Made by a program: the position numbers and the translations under genes. The notes under the pieces were generated by a model that saw only the letters and a program-made list of their open reading frames with translations, had not been told where the DNA came from and searched no databases. Positions 37,455 to 49,561 of a stretch of DNA of 64,000 nt are shown here, one piece after another; position 1 is the stretch's first letter, and each line of letters starts with the position of its first letter. Origin of the DNA: Glycine soja (taxonomy: Eukaryota; Streptophyta; Magnoliopsida; Fabales; Fabaceae); NCBI RefSeq assembly GCF_004193775.1, contig NC_041003.1:47539611-47603610 (forward strand), written 5' to 3'.

Positions 37455-37864
37455 AATATTTTAATATTAACCCAACGATTATGTACACTAAATTTTAGAG
37501 AAATAAAATATTATGATATATGAAAGTCTTGATAGTCCATTAATTTATTATGTCATGTGAGAATATAATTAAAGAATTATATGTAATTTTATTTGATAAA
37601 TAATTATGTTTTAAAATCCTCACATGTTAAAAACATAAAATCAGACTAATTGGTGATAAATTTTAAAAAATGATTTTAAAAAATAATGTATACTTGCAAC
37701 TTTCCTCCGAGTTTCTTTGATAAGGTGGCAGGCAAGTGATTGTTATATCACCTTAACCTCGATTCCCTGACCGTGGAGATTAAAATAAAATAAAAAATAT
37801 TTAAAATATTTAATTAGAAAACATCTTATATTATACAAACCAAAAGGTTATTTTACAATTTTTA

Positions 37865-38334
37865 AGTTAAATTATAATTTTGATTTTCTTAATTTCTTAA
37901 ATTTATGATTTTAGTTTTTTTTTGGGTTTTAATTGTTCTATTTTGTTTTTCTATTTTTATAAATTGATAATTTTGATTCTTTTATGAATTATTAAACATT
38001 TATTTTAATTAATTGAGTTATCGAGTTAATTATAAATTAATCAAAAATTATTAATTATAAAAAATTATTAATTATAATTTTTTATAATATTATGTCCTCT
38101 TCTTTTCTCCAAACATATTTTCTACTTGTAGTACTACACATAGTTCCATCAAATCTCACATTAGGTTAATAGTTTTTTTTATCAAAGTCTTTTAGTGATT
38201 AATAAATTTTATTTAATTTATAATTAATTTAATTTATAATTAATTTAATATATCATAATTATTAGTCAATAGTCAATGAATCGGAAACCAAAATGAAGAA
38301 TTTAAAAACCTCGAGATGTACATTACGATTTAAC
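37865..38334. repeat. Long-TIR AT-rich MITE, copy 3 (degraded)
   Basis: The left end GTTAAATTATAATTTTGATT is related to the reverse complement of the right end (GTTAAATCGTAATGTACATC). It lies about 190 bp upstream of the ML-protein start codon and so may overlap that promoter. Confidence 0.45.
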
Positions 38335-38522
38335 ATTTTTTATTATAATATATGGTTTTTTTTTATGTTGGTATATGATATCAATTAAATAATCGATAAT
38401 AACCTTCATACGTTGCACGCAACACACGTTAGTATTAATTTATTGATTTTTTTCGATACTAATATTAATTTATTATTGATGTATATATGATGCCAAAGGT
38501 GGCGCATTCCACATCCATAACC

Positions 38523-41146
38523 ATGGCGTCTAACTCTGCTTCCGCTCTTTACTTCCTTTTATGCCTATCGCCCATCACTTTGCTTCTTTCTGCGTTTCGT
38601 GCTCAAGCTCAATCTCATGCTCCAGCTCCCACTTTCAAGTACTGTGGTAGCTAACTAAACTACCTTTACTCTTCATTTTATTTTAGTTCATCATTTTGTT
38701 TCATTCAACTTTCATGCCCCATCTTAGTTATGGAAAAATAGTGAGCTTTCAATGTGAGATTCCACTCTGTAATGGGTTCTTCTGCCATTTGCAATGCTCT
38801 TAGTTAACGAGAAACGGTAAAATATGGTTAACTTAAGCCATCAAGGGAATACCTAACAGAGGACCCATGGCATCTTGCTTTTGGTTTTTTTTTATTTTCA
38901 AATAAGTTAGGGTTAGGGGAATAAAAAAGTTGTCATGTGCGCATCGCATGATGACAACGGGTAAATGAATTTGAAATTGAAACATTAGTTTTTTTTTTTT
39001 TTTTTTGTTTAATTAGAAACGGAATGGTTGAATTGAGCAAAAATGTAAAGGTTATCTGTGTAATTTACCATTTCCAATTGTTTTCTTATTTTTCAGCCGT
39101 AGTAGTTAAGAAATTTATAAGTGTTCTGATAAATTATTTCTATTTGATTTAATTATTTCTTTATATTTTAAGCCTAGCTATAGCCTATAGCAGAATTAGT
39201 TTTATTTTTATTTTTATTTTTTAATTTATACTTCTCCATTTCTGCTGTCACTGTGATGTGGTACGGTCCTCTAACTCCCAAATGTTTTAGCGGATTTGTC
39301 TTTATTTAGGAAACTCTAAAATGCTGCTTTTCAATATGTAAATCTTAAGTTACCTGTCTGGTTAGTGGTTTTTGGTGCTTGTATCACTTGGTTTGTTAGC
39401 TCTTTCTGTATTGATTTGAATTTTATGCTATGCAGAAAAGAATGCAGACTATGCTGTGAAGGTGAGTGGAGTGGAAATATTGCCTGACCCCGTGGAGAGA
39501 GGAGTGCCATTCACCTTTAAGATCCCAGCTTATACTCGTGAGTGTTGACTCAATTTCTATAATATTTTGCCATTGTATTTATTTATTTATATATATGTTA
39601 TTCTTGTAATACATTATGTTTGCATGAGCTGCTTAACATGAAAAAATTCCGAAAAGAACTTGTTTTTTAAAAACTAGTCATGTATAAGTACAAAGTACAA
39701 ACATAATAAGCTTTTCTTTTTGTTAGTATAAAGCTTTTATGTTTAGATTTTGACCTATTAACTTACATTACTAATGAGTGGAGATTGTACCTATTATTGA
39801 TGCAGCTGAACCAATTCAAAGCGGGGACTTGTTATATGAAATTTCTTATGCTGGAATAGAAGCACAACCTGCTACATTTCTCCATGATCTCTGTGAGGAA
39901 GCACCATGCCCAGTACCTGCAGGCAACTTTGTGCTCGTTCACACCGAATTATTGCCTCCGGTTACCCCACCAGTTAGTTTCCACTTCCCACTTTACCAAA
40001 TATATTCACAGTTCTGTGGCTAATCTGAGAATATTATCCTATCAACAAAATAAAGTCTGTGTTCCCTTGACATCTGTATGGGATTGGGACCTCTTCAAAT
40101 CTATGAACTTACTTGGCAAGGCATCAACTCATTTTCTCATTATGGCATTATTGGGCATTTGCAAAGCAAACCTGCACTACTAATTCCCCTTTCTGGTTTT
40201 TAGCTGTTAAAAAGCAAAACATATTGTGATGTGAATAATGGTAATAACTAAGAAGTAGTATTGTTCACGGTTTAATACAGAAAAATGAAGGGAACCAGAA
40301 AACGGTTAGTCCGAACTGAACTAGAAAACGTTTCACATGAACTATTTCTTTGGTTCAGTACACCAGTAAAAATGTTTCGGTTTTTGAACCCTTAATGGTT
40401 CATGGATCTGTTTGGTTCATAATACTTTTGGATCAATCATGGTTTGGTTCAGCACAGGAAACTAAACCAAACTAAACTGGAACATGGTTCTCTCTGAACC
40501 AAACTGGAAAATGGTTCTCTCCCAAATTGAACCATACTATTTCTTTGTTCCGTTCACTGATGAAAATTGTTTGGTTTTCTAACTCTCAATTCAATTTAGT
40601 TGGTGGTTTAATTTGGTTCTCTAATACTTTTTGAAGAGTCCTAGTAACAAGTTGTAGAAGTGACAACGATATTAAGCTATCATGATCAAAAGAATTTGAT
40701 GTTTCCTCCTCCCCTTTTACTGGTTTCGTCTATACATAAACTGTTGGAGCTCTTATATATCATTACAACTCAAGCACAAATTTTGATTGTTATTTGTTAA
40801 TCAAGGGCCATTTGAACTATAACTCCTGTAGCTAAATGTGCTACTAATTACTCCAAGCAACTATTAGATCAGTTTTTCCTTGATAACCGCATGTTATGAT
40901 ATATGTCATTCCTGCATTCCTCAGCTTGTTCTTGTTATGGTCTTCAATGAATTTCTGATTTACAACGTATCTGTTTTACCTTGAACATTTAACACAATGG
41001 GTTCTTTGCCTAATTATTTAATCGTGCTACTTATGCAGGGCACCTATAATGTGAAGCTGAATTTTAAGGATCATAACGACAAGCTGTTAACTTGCATCAT
41101 CTTTCCCTTCAAAATCGGTTCTAAATCTTCAGTGTCTGCTATCTAA
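38523..41146 (+). CDS. Secreted ML-domain (MD-2-related) lipid-binding protein
   Basis: Small secreted or vacuolar protein of the plant MD-2-related lipid-recognition family, often annotated as phosphatidylglycerol/phosphatidylinositol transfer-like. Exons 38523-38646, 39436-39537, 39806-39972 and 41039-41146 join in phase to 166 residues, typical for the family (150-170). A signal peptide fills about residues 1-30 (hydrophobic LYFLLCLSPITLLLSAF, then AQAQ). The ML domain follows, with Cys41, the CEEAPCPVPAG segment and LLTCIIFPF supplying the cysteines that form disulfides in this fold. The strand phrases GVPFTFKIPAY and GTYNVKLNF are family signatures. Ligand and role in the plant are not known from sequence. 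The third intron (39973-41038) carries a GGTTC-rich repeat. Confidence 0.9.
40265..40640. repeat. Degenerate GGTTC/GAACC-rich repeat in ML gene intron
   Basis: Numerous copies of GGTTC, TTTGGTT, GAACC and AACCAAACT crowd into about 370 bp. They include two near-copies of CTGGAA(A/C)ATGGTTCTCTC (40477 and 40504). Both orientations of the word occur, so the RNA could fold locally. Probably an old transposon interior or amplified short repeat. Confidence 0.6.
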
Positions 41147-42553
41147 CTGTCCAGCGCAAAACTGCTCCTAGATGCTACCTCAACTTTGCGTATTACTTTT
41201 GTTTAGGGTGTAGTTTTAGTGTGTACTAGTTGAGTGCAATGCTGTGGGCTATGAATGATGCTTTTTCGCACCCAATAATGGTATAAATAGCCCTACGAGA
41301 AGTGATTGTCACATCTATTTTGTATTGTTGTCTTCAATAAATTTGGACTTCTAAAAATCCTAATAGCCGGTGCAAATTACTATTAACTTGGATCCCCTCC
41401 CTCCAACCCCTAAATTGTTACCAATTTAAGAGGATGATTTACTATTTAGGTTTTAAGTGAGCTAAGTTACATTAATGATTGGATTAAGTACGTGTAAGTG
41501 AATTTTTTTAAAACCTTTTAATGGTATTCACCCACCCATGAGTTACAAGTAATGAAATTTGATTTAATGAGAAGTAGACTTTGAACCAGTGGGTTTGCAC
41601 GGGTCTTTTTTTAATTATATATAGATAAAAATAAAAACAATAATTTTAAATATTTTGTATTATATTAAAAATAATTATATTATTAATGAGAAAGTTGATT
41701 AATTATATTTTTAGTTGAGTTAATTTTATCTTAAAATTAAATATATTAAAATTTATTGTTTATTTAAGTAATAATGGTCATATAATATCTACTATTTTAT
41801 TATATATAATAATAATGTCTTAGGAAATTTTAATATATAATATTATAAATTTTTTTAGTTATTTTGTAAAATATATACTTTAATGTACCTTATTTTTTTA
41901 AAAAATAAAATCAAGCATAGTTAAATATTATTTAGTTTACTATTAATGTGAAAATTATTATTTAAAATGGTATCAAAATTATATAATTAGGTTAGTACAT
42001 TTAAATGATTATGGATGAATTTAATTGAAAATTATATTTTATAAATAAGTTAATTTAGAGTTTAAATTTATATATTTATTTATTTTGCATAAAATTCAAG
42101 TTTAAAACTCATTCATGTATTTATTATAGTTTTGTGCTGATCTTGATTAATATGATTTAATAGTATTTTAATACATGTAACTGTTGAATCTTATTATTAT
42201 TTATTGTGTAATTTCATTGTAGTATTAAAATAATCATTGAACAAAGAGTTATATTAGAAAATATATTTTAAAATTAAAAAATATTGTTAACTTTATAATA
42301 CGATAAATTTTATAACATATATTTTTACATATAGTTATTTTTATATAAAAGTGAAACCAATAATATTTATTTTTTAATTATTGCATTTATAGTTTTAAAA
42401 AAAAATACTTTATAAAATAAAATTTACAAAATAATGTAATTTTTTTTATATTAATATTAACTATTAATCTTCTATCATTAATTTACACTTATCTAATTAG
42501 TTCTATTTTAAATAATTAACATTGAATATATCTATTAATAATTTTATTTTTAA

Positions 42554-42584
<31 letters not shown>

Positions 42585-44400
42585 TTATATTTTTTATTTT
42601 CATATTATATTGTATTATTTTATAACTTTAAAGTCATAAATTTAATTTATTATTTTTTCAGAAATATATTTTAAAGTAACTAATTATAAAAATAAATAAA
42701 TTTGTGCATAAATAGTAATATTAAATTAGTGTAAAATTTTATATTTATTTTATTTAATAATTTCTCCTTCATATTAATTTAATATGTAAAATTAAATATT
42801 ACAAATAATTTAAATTATTATTAATGTGAAAAGTTATTGATTTTATTAAAATATATCTAGTGACACAAAACGTAAAATATTCTTTTTCCTTCAAATTACT
42901 TATTTTGGTGTAACAACATAATATTAAAAAATTTAATTTATATTCTTCTTTCAAATCCCTAATTTTACTAATAATGTGATAATGAGTGACTCAACTTTTA
43001 TATATTAGGTACTTTCCAATTGGGAAATCACGGGAAGAGAGTTTAATATAAAAATCTGGTTTGAATTCTTAATACCGTATTGGTTTTTCAAATTTTAGAG
43101 GAAAAAAGAAAATACTTTCACCAAAGAAGAGAATACGAAATATTTGACTAAAAATAATGTTACACTCCCGAGTCAAGGTTCCTCTCACCTTATTATGTAG
43201 ATAGGGATCACTAACACAATTAGGTCTAATGCTCTTATTTAACCACCAAAATATCAGTAAGAGGGAGCAGAGTGTGCAGCTGTTGATCAAAATGATATTC
43301 ATACTATTGACACTGATACAGGTGCAAACCAATGAATTGGTATCCCTATTTAATATTTATACAAGCTACATCAAAAGGAAACAAAAGAAACATAAACACT
43401 AACTAAAAACCTATCCAAGTAAATAATTGATAAACTTAAAATCCATAAATAATTGATAAAAAGAAGTTTTAAATTATTATGAAGTCTGAAATCTAAAATC
43501 AACTAATAAAAGAGTATTTCTAAACTATTCTAAATAGACCTTATTGATCATGTAAGACTAATTAATGCCAACATCTAAATTAAAAGAACAAAAAAAAACT
43601 GAAAAAAAAATGCAATCTGTAACTTTTGTTTGTCAAGTTTTAACTAATTAAATCAAAACTTTCAAGTTAATATTTTTTGAAAAAAAAACATAATATAACA
43701 CTTCTATTAACTTTTTTTCCCTTTTTTTAAAAAAGTTAATTACTAACTTGTAAAATACCTAAATATCTCTCCAAACAAATACTTAATATTAAAGTTGTAA
43801 CTTATTTAATTGAGTCGAGTGCATAAATTGTTATAACATTTTTGTTTTTGATTTATACGTAAATTGTTATAAAGTTTTTGTCTTTTATTTATACGAGAAA
43901 ACATACACTTAATAAAATGGTAGTATCATTTTAATATATTTGACAAAGTTTTATTTTTTTAACATTATATAATTTTAAATTTTATAAATTAATTTCATAA
44001 AACTTTTTAGCTATACTCGTAATATCTTTGGGTAGAGACTAGAGAGTAAAATACTAATTCTTCGATATAATTCATTTAATTTGACAAAATTTATGTACGT
44101 AAATTAAGCATCAATTTATTATAAATTTTAATTTATAACAATAAATATTGTTTAACATATTTTATCATTGATTAAATTTCATCAAAATTTATAACTTTTA
44201 ATAAATTTTAATTAATAATCAAAAAAATCTATTTAAAAAAAGCATATAAGAGAACATGTGACTAACTTTTGTGTTATGAAAATATAAAAAATTAATAAAA
44301 TTCAAATATCAAAATTGGGCCACATACATCATCAACTTTCTCTCACTAGGGCAAATTTCCTGTGACCAATTTCCCTCTTTTTAACTTCACTCTCCCCAAT
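41147..44400. other. Extremely AT-rich intergenic stretch
   Basis: The first 450 bp should hold the ML gene 3' untranslated region. From about 41600 to 42980 the sequence is almost entirely A/T, with a TA microsatellite at 42557-42580. No gene, RNA or element with clear ends was recognised. Confidence 0.5.
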
Positions 44401-44442
44401 TTTCTTCCACTCTTGTAGCATCTTCTCACTCTTATTCTCAAT

Positions 44443-44728
44443 GTAAGTTCTTTCCACTTCTTCATTCCTTCAATTTCTTCACGCCCTAGCGCATGCACCC
44501 ACAATCCGTGAATTTATGAGTACAATTTTCAGTGATGTTTTTCGAGGTATGGGTTTCGGATTAGGGTATTCGGGCATGCTTAAATCGCACCCTCCCACGT
44601 GTTTCATTAGCTGTTTTCGATAATGTTATTGATCGAGGTTGTGAAAGTTTGATTCATTTGTAGATAGTTGGGGTTGTTGGTTTTTTTTTTTTTTTTTTTT
44701 TTTTTTTCTGGTTCTGGGGGTGTTCTAG
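44443..44728 (+). other. Leader intron of the PP2A B' gene with (T)27
   Basis: A strong donor (CAAT|gtaagttc) at 44443 and an acceptor (TGTTCTAG) ending at 44728 bracket a 286-bp intron just two bases before the start codon. An uninterrupted run of 27 T (44681-44707) serves as the polypyrimidine tract. The transcript start lies upstream of 44442. Confidence 0.65.
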
Positions 44729-44730
44729 AT

Positions 44731-47026
44731 ATGATTAAACAGATATTCGGTAAAATTCCTCGCAAACCCTCAAAATCATCTCACAATAATTCAAACGGGG
44801 AAGGAGGGTTCAATGATGGTTTCTCACTGAACTCATCTTCTAATAATACCCTCTTGAAGTCCAATTCAGTTTCTTCAAAATCTTCAAGTTCTTGTTCAGT
44901 TGGGTCTCGTTCTGGGAATGAGACTATTGCTCAATACTATTCAAATCAATCTAAGAAATCAGCTCCTACTTCAGGTTCAGTAATGGCTTCGGCAGCTTAT
45001 GAGGCTTTGCCTAGTTTCAGGGATGTTCCTAGCTCGGAGAAGCAGAATCTTTTTATCAGAAAGTTGAATATGTGCTGTGTTGTGTTTGATTTCAATGATC
45101 CTGTCAAGCATCTCAAAGAGAAGGACGTTAAGCGGCAAACTCTACTTGAGCTTGTTGATTATGTTTCGTCTGTGAATTCGAAGTTCAACGAGTTAGCGAT
45201 GCAGGAGATGACGAAGATGGTGGCGACCAATTTGTTTCGTGCTCTGCCTTCTTCCAATCATGATGGAAATTTGGAAGACATGGGTGAGCCTGACGAAGAG
45301 GAACATGTTTTGGAACCGGCATGGCCTCATCTGCAGATTGTGTATGAATTTCTCTTCAGATTTGTGGCTTCACCTGAGACGGATGCTAAGCTTGCTAAAA
45401 GATACATTGATCATTCGTTTGTGTTGAAGCTGCTCGACCTTTTTGACTCAGAAGACCAAAGAGAGAGGGATTACCTGAAGACTATCCTCCACCGTATTTA
45501 TGGAAAGTTCATGGTGCATCGGCCATTCATTAGAAAAGCCATCAACAATATCTTTTACAGGTTCATATTTGAGACAGAGAAACACAGTGGGATTGCAGAG
45601 TTGCTTGAAATATTGGGCAGCATAATTAATGGTTTTGCTTTGCCTTTGAAGGAAGAGCATAAGCTGTTTCTTGCCCGTGCGTTGATCCCGCTTCACAAGC
45701 CTAAGTGTGTTGCTCTTTATCATCAACAGCTTTCGTATTGCATAACTCAGTTTGTTGAGAAGGACGTCAAACTAGCCGATACTGTGGTAAGAGGCCTTTT
45801 GAAATATTGGCCGATAACTAATAGTGCAAAGGAGGTAATGTTCCTTAGTGAGTTGGAGGAAGTTTTAGAGGCAACTCAAGCAGCAGAATTTCAGCGATGT
45901 GTGATCCCACTATTTCGTCAAATTGGTAGATGCCTCAATAGCTTACACTTTCAGGTGCTTATGAAATTCCCCCATATTTTTTTCCTCATTTGTGATGTCT
46001 TCTGTCTGCATTCATTTTATTAGCATTTTCTAACACCCGTGACACAGCTCTGTATCTCTATTTCTATGTTATTCATTTCCATTCTCACTTTGCTTCTCTT
46101 AGATATCTTAGATGTTCTCTAATATTTGATGATTACCTCTCGAAATTGCAATAAATTTAACAAATGTAAGCAGCTCAGCCATCAGATCAGAGCACTTGTA
46201 TTGATACTAGAAAGCTAAACTTTGTTACATTGCCATTTTCTTTTCTTTTCTTTTTTTTTTGGGGGCGGGCGGGGCGTCAGATGTGGCACTGCAGAACTTT
46301 TTCCATAAAGATGCTATTCATAATTTCATATGAAATGATTATTGTATTTTGCTTGAAAGATGAATTTATGTTGCCAACAAAAATATTATATATGGCTGTC
46401 TTTTATGTTAGAACTTGTATTTGTGACAACTATAGACTTCGTAGATTTTTGTATTGTGTTACAAGCTGCAGTGCTACAATACAACATACTTTAGTTTTGT
46501 TATCTGGAATCAGTCTCAAAAGATTCAAAGAAACAATGAAACACCGCATAAGTGTTATATGAAAGCATGTGTTCAAATTAAAATTTACCTAGGATTTATT
46601 GAATTAGATTTGATATTGACTTGATTTTGTTGGCAGGTAGCTGAACGAGCACTGTTTCTGTGGAACAATGATCATATTCGAAATTTGATCTTACAAAACA
46701 GCAAAGTGATACTGCCTATAATCTTCCCTGCTATGGAGAAAAATATACGGGGCCATTGGAATCAAGCTGTTCAAAGCTTGACCATGAATGTTAGAAAAAT
46801 ATTCTCTGATGCTGACCAGGCACTTTTTGATGAATGCTTGAAGAGATTCCAAGAAGAAGAAATCAATGATAGGGAGAAGCAAGAGAAGCGAGAATCCATA
46901 TGGAAACAACTGGAAGATGTTGCTGCAGCTAATGCTGTAAGCAATGAGGCCATCCTTGTCTCAAGATTTGTGTCCTCTGTTGCAATTGCTACCAGTGCTA
47001 ATCAATTGGCAACTGCAGGTGGTTGA
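44731..47026 (+). CDS. PP2A B' (B56) regulatory subunit, gamma/zeta-like
   Basis: Regulatory B56 subunit that directs protein phosphatase 2A to substrates; plant gamma/zeta-type members act in defence, organellar and metabolic signalling. Two coding exons, 44731-45954 and 46637-47026, join at CAG|GTA and give 537 residues (Arabidopsis B'gamma is about 522 from memory). The N-terminus [19 protein letters not shown] is diagnostic of the B' gamma/zeta group, followed by a Ser/Asn-rich low-complexity stretch to about residue 80. The B56 HEAT-like solenoid runs about 95-490 and includes [19 protein letters not shown], the near-invariant [20 protein letters not shown] and [12 protein letters not shown]. 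The tail [19 protein letters not shown] matches the gamma group. The ATG at 44731 is the first codon after the leader intron; the upstream frame is only T-tract sequence. Confidence 0.95.
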
Positions 47027-47875
47027 GAGCCATCAGAGATCCAAATTGTTTGTTCTGACCCCATGATGAGGAACAAAGGTGAATGGGGGGTTGATGTGGA
47101 TACCAGACTGCTCCTTGTTTCTGGGCTTTTTTATCTCATCATTTGTTCTGGAATCATGGGTTGTACTATGTACCATAAGGAATGTAGTTTATAATAGGCG
47201 GTGTTTGTTTAGAAGTCTAGCCATCGAGATTATGCAGTGATACAAAAACAATCCTTTTCTTTTGCCATATTTATGTAATTTTAACATTAGTAAAATTTCT
47301 ATTTCTTTTAGCCATTTGCAGGATAAGATCCCAACTCATTGTTCCCTCTGGCAGTTATTTGTTCTTCACTGGCTGAACCTGTCACAGTGGATCCAGTTTT
47401 TTTTCTTTTTAGAGGGGTCATTACACGTTCAGAGTTTGGTGCTTTTAATTGGACCTTTTCTTATTTATTATTAAACATTTGTTGGTTGGGTTCTTTGGGA
47501 TCTATGTCTCCTTTCAAGGATTGGAATTGTCTTCCCACCCATCCTTACCCCACCCAGTGTTATGCCAAATGTAAAGTTGCATCTACAACTCCAAGTGAAT
47601 AAGTTTGCTCTCATGTTTATAACGGGATGTTTCTTGTACTCGTTTGCATTTATATATATGTGTGTGTATATATATATATGCTTATAGAAGGCTGTAAAAA
47701 ACAAATTGAATCTGTGTGCTTAATACTATGATGCTTGGGAGATTTGTTATTTTACATCCTGCTTGGGAGACAAATATGAAGTTGGTCTTTATGAACTAAT
47801 CGGGAAGTCTTGCCTTGCAGAGACAGAACGTGCAAAAAGATAAAACAGAAGCATTTAGGACCAATTCTTTTAAAT
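47027..47875. other. 3' flank of PP2A B' gene
   Basis: Probable 3' untranslated region and downstream DNA, with a TG/TA microsatellite near 47648-47680. Short open frames here have no support. Confidence 0.5.
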
Positions 47876-48062
47876 GATGGCAAAGTATCACAATATATTG
47901 GTGATACATTTAGAACTGGAAAACTAAAACTTCAAAAAACATCAATTACATAAAACATCCAGATAAGATGTGCATGTTACTTTAAGTGGTTACCAAGCAT
48001 CATCTCCTCATCAATCATCATCACCATATGCTCTGAAACTATAACGTTCTTGATATGAACCA
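47876..48062 (-). pseudogene. Duplicated 3' end of the cupin gene (truncated copy)
   Basis: This interval is a tandem near-copy of 48086-48287. It repeats the 3' untranslated region and roughly the last 15 codons of the cupin gene, including a frame reading YQERYSFRAYGDDD and a stop, against YQERYSFRAYGDDH in the intact gene. Similarity stops near 48062. No start codon or cupin core is present, so it cannot make protein. Confidence 0.85.
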
Positions 48063-48085
48063 TTTAAATTTGAAACAGATGATAA

Positions 48086-48287
48086 GATGGCAAAGTATCA
48101 CAAGCATTCAAATATATAGGTAGTACAGTTAGAACTGGAAAACTAAAACTATAAAACAGATCTATTACTTTAAACACCCAGATAAGATGTGCATGTTACT
48201 CTAAGTGGCTACCAAGCATCATCTCTCCTCATCAATGATCATCACCATATGCTCTGAAACTATAACGTTCTTGATATGGACCGTTGA
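48086..48287. repeat. Parent copy of the tandem 3'-end duplication
   Basis: Covers the last ~18 codons and 3' untranslated region of the cupin gene and matches 47876-48062 with small indels (extra CAAGCATT near 48101, TCTCC against TCC near 48224). The two units are separated by only about 23 bp. Confidence 0.85.
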
Positions 48288-48666
48288 ACCAGAGGTCAGC
48301 CTCAAACCACTTTGGGTAACGGACCAAGTCCCCAGCCACAAATTGCATGAAACGGTTGCTCCCTTCAGGCACAACTCTCACTTCCCCTTCTTCAATGTAC
48401 ACCAGTTGGTCTACCTGCCAGTCCCAGGGCAACTTGCTTTTCCCAGTCTTCCACACCGACCATTTTGAAACTCCAAGCTCAGCTAGTTTCTCAGGAGACA
48501 CTTTTCTTTCCACCTTCACATTGTACAATTCCTCCAAGGATTTCTCTATCCCCATTGCTTTTATGCAACACCTTCCTTTAGAAGAATTCCCTGACTTTCT
48601 GAAATCCTTGGAACCATTGTTGAGAGGAGAATAGGTGATGGCTGATGTTGTCAACAGGCTTGCCAT
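48232..48666 (-). CDS. Small plastid-type cupin (RmlC-like) protein
   Basis: Single-domain cupin of 144 residues in one coding exon, similar to plant RmlC-like proteins such as At4g10300 (memory). The first ~37 residues are Ser/Thr-rich and basic with few acids (MASLLTTSAITYSPLN...), consistent with a chloroplast transit peptide. The mature part holds the cupin_3 core: WSVWKTGKSKLPWDWQVDQL, YIEEGEVRVVPEG, FVAGDLVRYPKWFEADLWFN. Only the Glu/Gly part of cupin motif 1 is kept and the metal-binding histidines are missing, as in the ureidoglycine-aminohydrolase-like cupin_3 group, so enzyme activity is uncertain. A leader intron joins an acceptor near 48700 to a donor near 49562. The first exon contains an upstream ATG at 49650. 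Confidence 0.9.
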   Translation of the reverse strand: MASLLTTSAITYSPLNNGSKDFRKSGNSSKGRCCIKAMGIEKSLEELYNVKVERKVSPEKLAELGVSKWSVWKTGKSKLPWDWQVDQLVYIEEGEVRVVPEGSNRFMQFVAGDLVRYPKWFEADLWFNGPYQERYSFRAYGDDH

Positions 48667-48925
48667 GCCTGTTCGACAGTTTGCACTCGATGTGCTTCAC
48701 TAACAAAACAGCACAAATCTGAAAGAAAGATTTTAGGAAATTCAAAGACTTCCAACTTTAATGATGAGCATTGGATAAAAGTTCCAAAACCAACACATTT
48801 CCCTCTTAAATTACCATGAGGAATCTCAGTTAATTTTTAACTCCAAAGGGGAAAAAACTGACTCTATAACATAAACTTCCGATGATTCTATAGTAGCATG
48901 TGTAGTTATGCTTCCTTATGTGGGA

Positions 48926-49030
48926 GGAGATATAAGGTTGGCTTGGTGGTGAAGGGAGGAGGGGAGAGGTCTTGGTTCGAATCCCCCCACTAACAGAAAC
49001 TAACAACTAACATTTCCTCATAAAAAAAAA
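48926..49030 (+). mobile_element. tRNA-derived SINE-like copy 3, in cupin leader intron
   Basis: Starts GGAGATATAAGG, then the A-box-like TTGGTGGTGAAGG. A textbook B box GGTTCGAATCC begins at 48974, followed by CCACTAACAGAAACTAACAA and a terminal A-run. It is the clearest tRNA-like head in the family and lies antisense to the cupin gene. Confidence 0.75.
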
Positions 49031-49561
49031 TGTTTCCCTATGGTTTGTTTGTTTTATTTGTTTGTTGTGCTGTGTCTGTTCCCATCATACATGGCTAGAA
49101 AAGGAAACAATTTTCCAATTTTTTTTCCTTGAAATTTTGAGAAGACAATAATAGCACATATATAATAATTAGGGAAGAGATAACCTGAGTGAAGTTGAGG
49201 TTTACCTTAGCTGGTACCTATAAACTTTGAAACCCACAACAATGGAATGGAAATGGACCAGAAAAATGAATAACAATTGAAGTTCAGAAAATCATCAATG
49301 TTTCACTTCCGGTTGTTTTAAGTACTGATTGTCATTCAGAAGGAGATATCATACGTAAAAATACACATAAGAAATCTTCAGATTCCAAAGCACACAAATC
49401 AATTCCAAAACACTAGTTTCCTAATTAGGGTTTGGTCAAGACTCAATTCGTGAATGCATGACAAGTGATTAACATACTTGATAAGCTTCGATGTTCTGAC
49501 TTCTGAGTTGAAATGAACACCGACTAAGGAGCAAAAAAAAATGATTGAAGTTTGAGACTTT

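Noticed and set aside
36289..38522. Shared bidirectional promoter between FAM91 and ML genes
   Set aside because: The two starts are over 2 kb apart with two MITE-like elements between them, so separate promoters are more likely.
44668..44730. Upstream extension of the PP2A B' protein
   Set aside because: The frame here is only leader-intron T-tract with no ATG; the family start MIKQIFGK begins at 44731 just after a splice acceptor.
48926..49030. Functional tRNA gene suggested by the GGTTCGAATCC B box
   Set aside because: No acceptor stem or anticodon arm can be folded, an A-rich tail follows, and four relatives share the same non-tRNA body; SINE-like is the better call.
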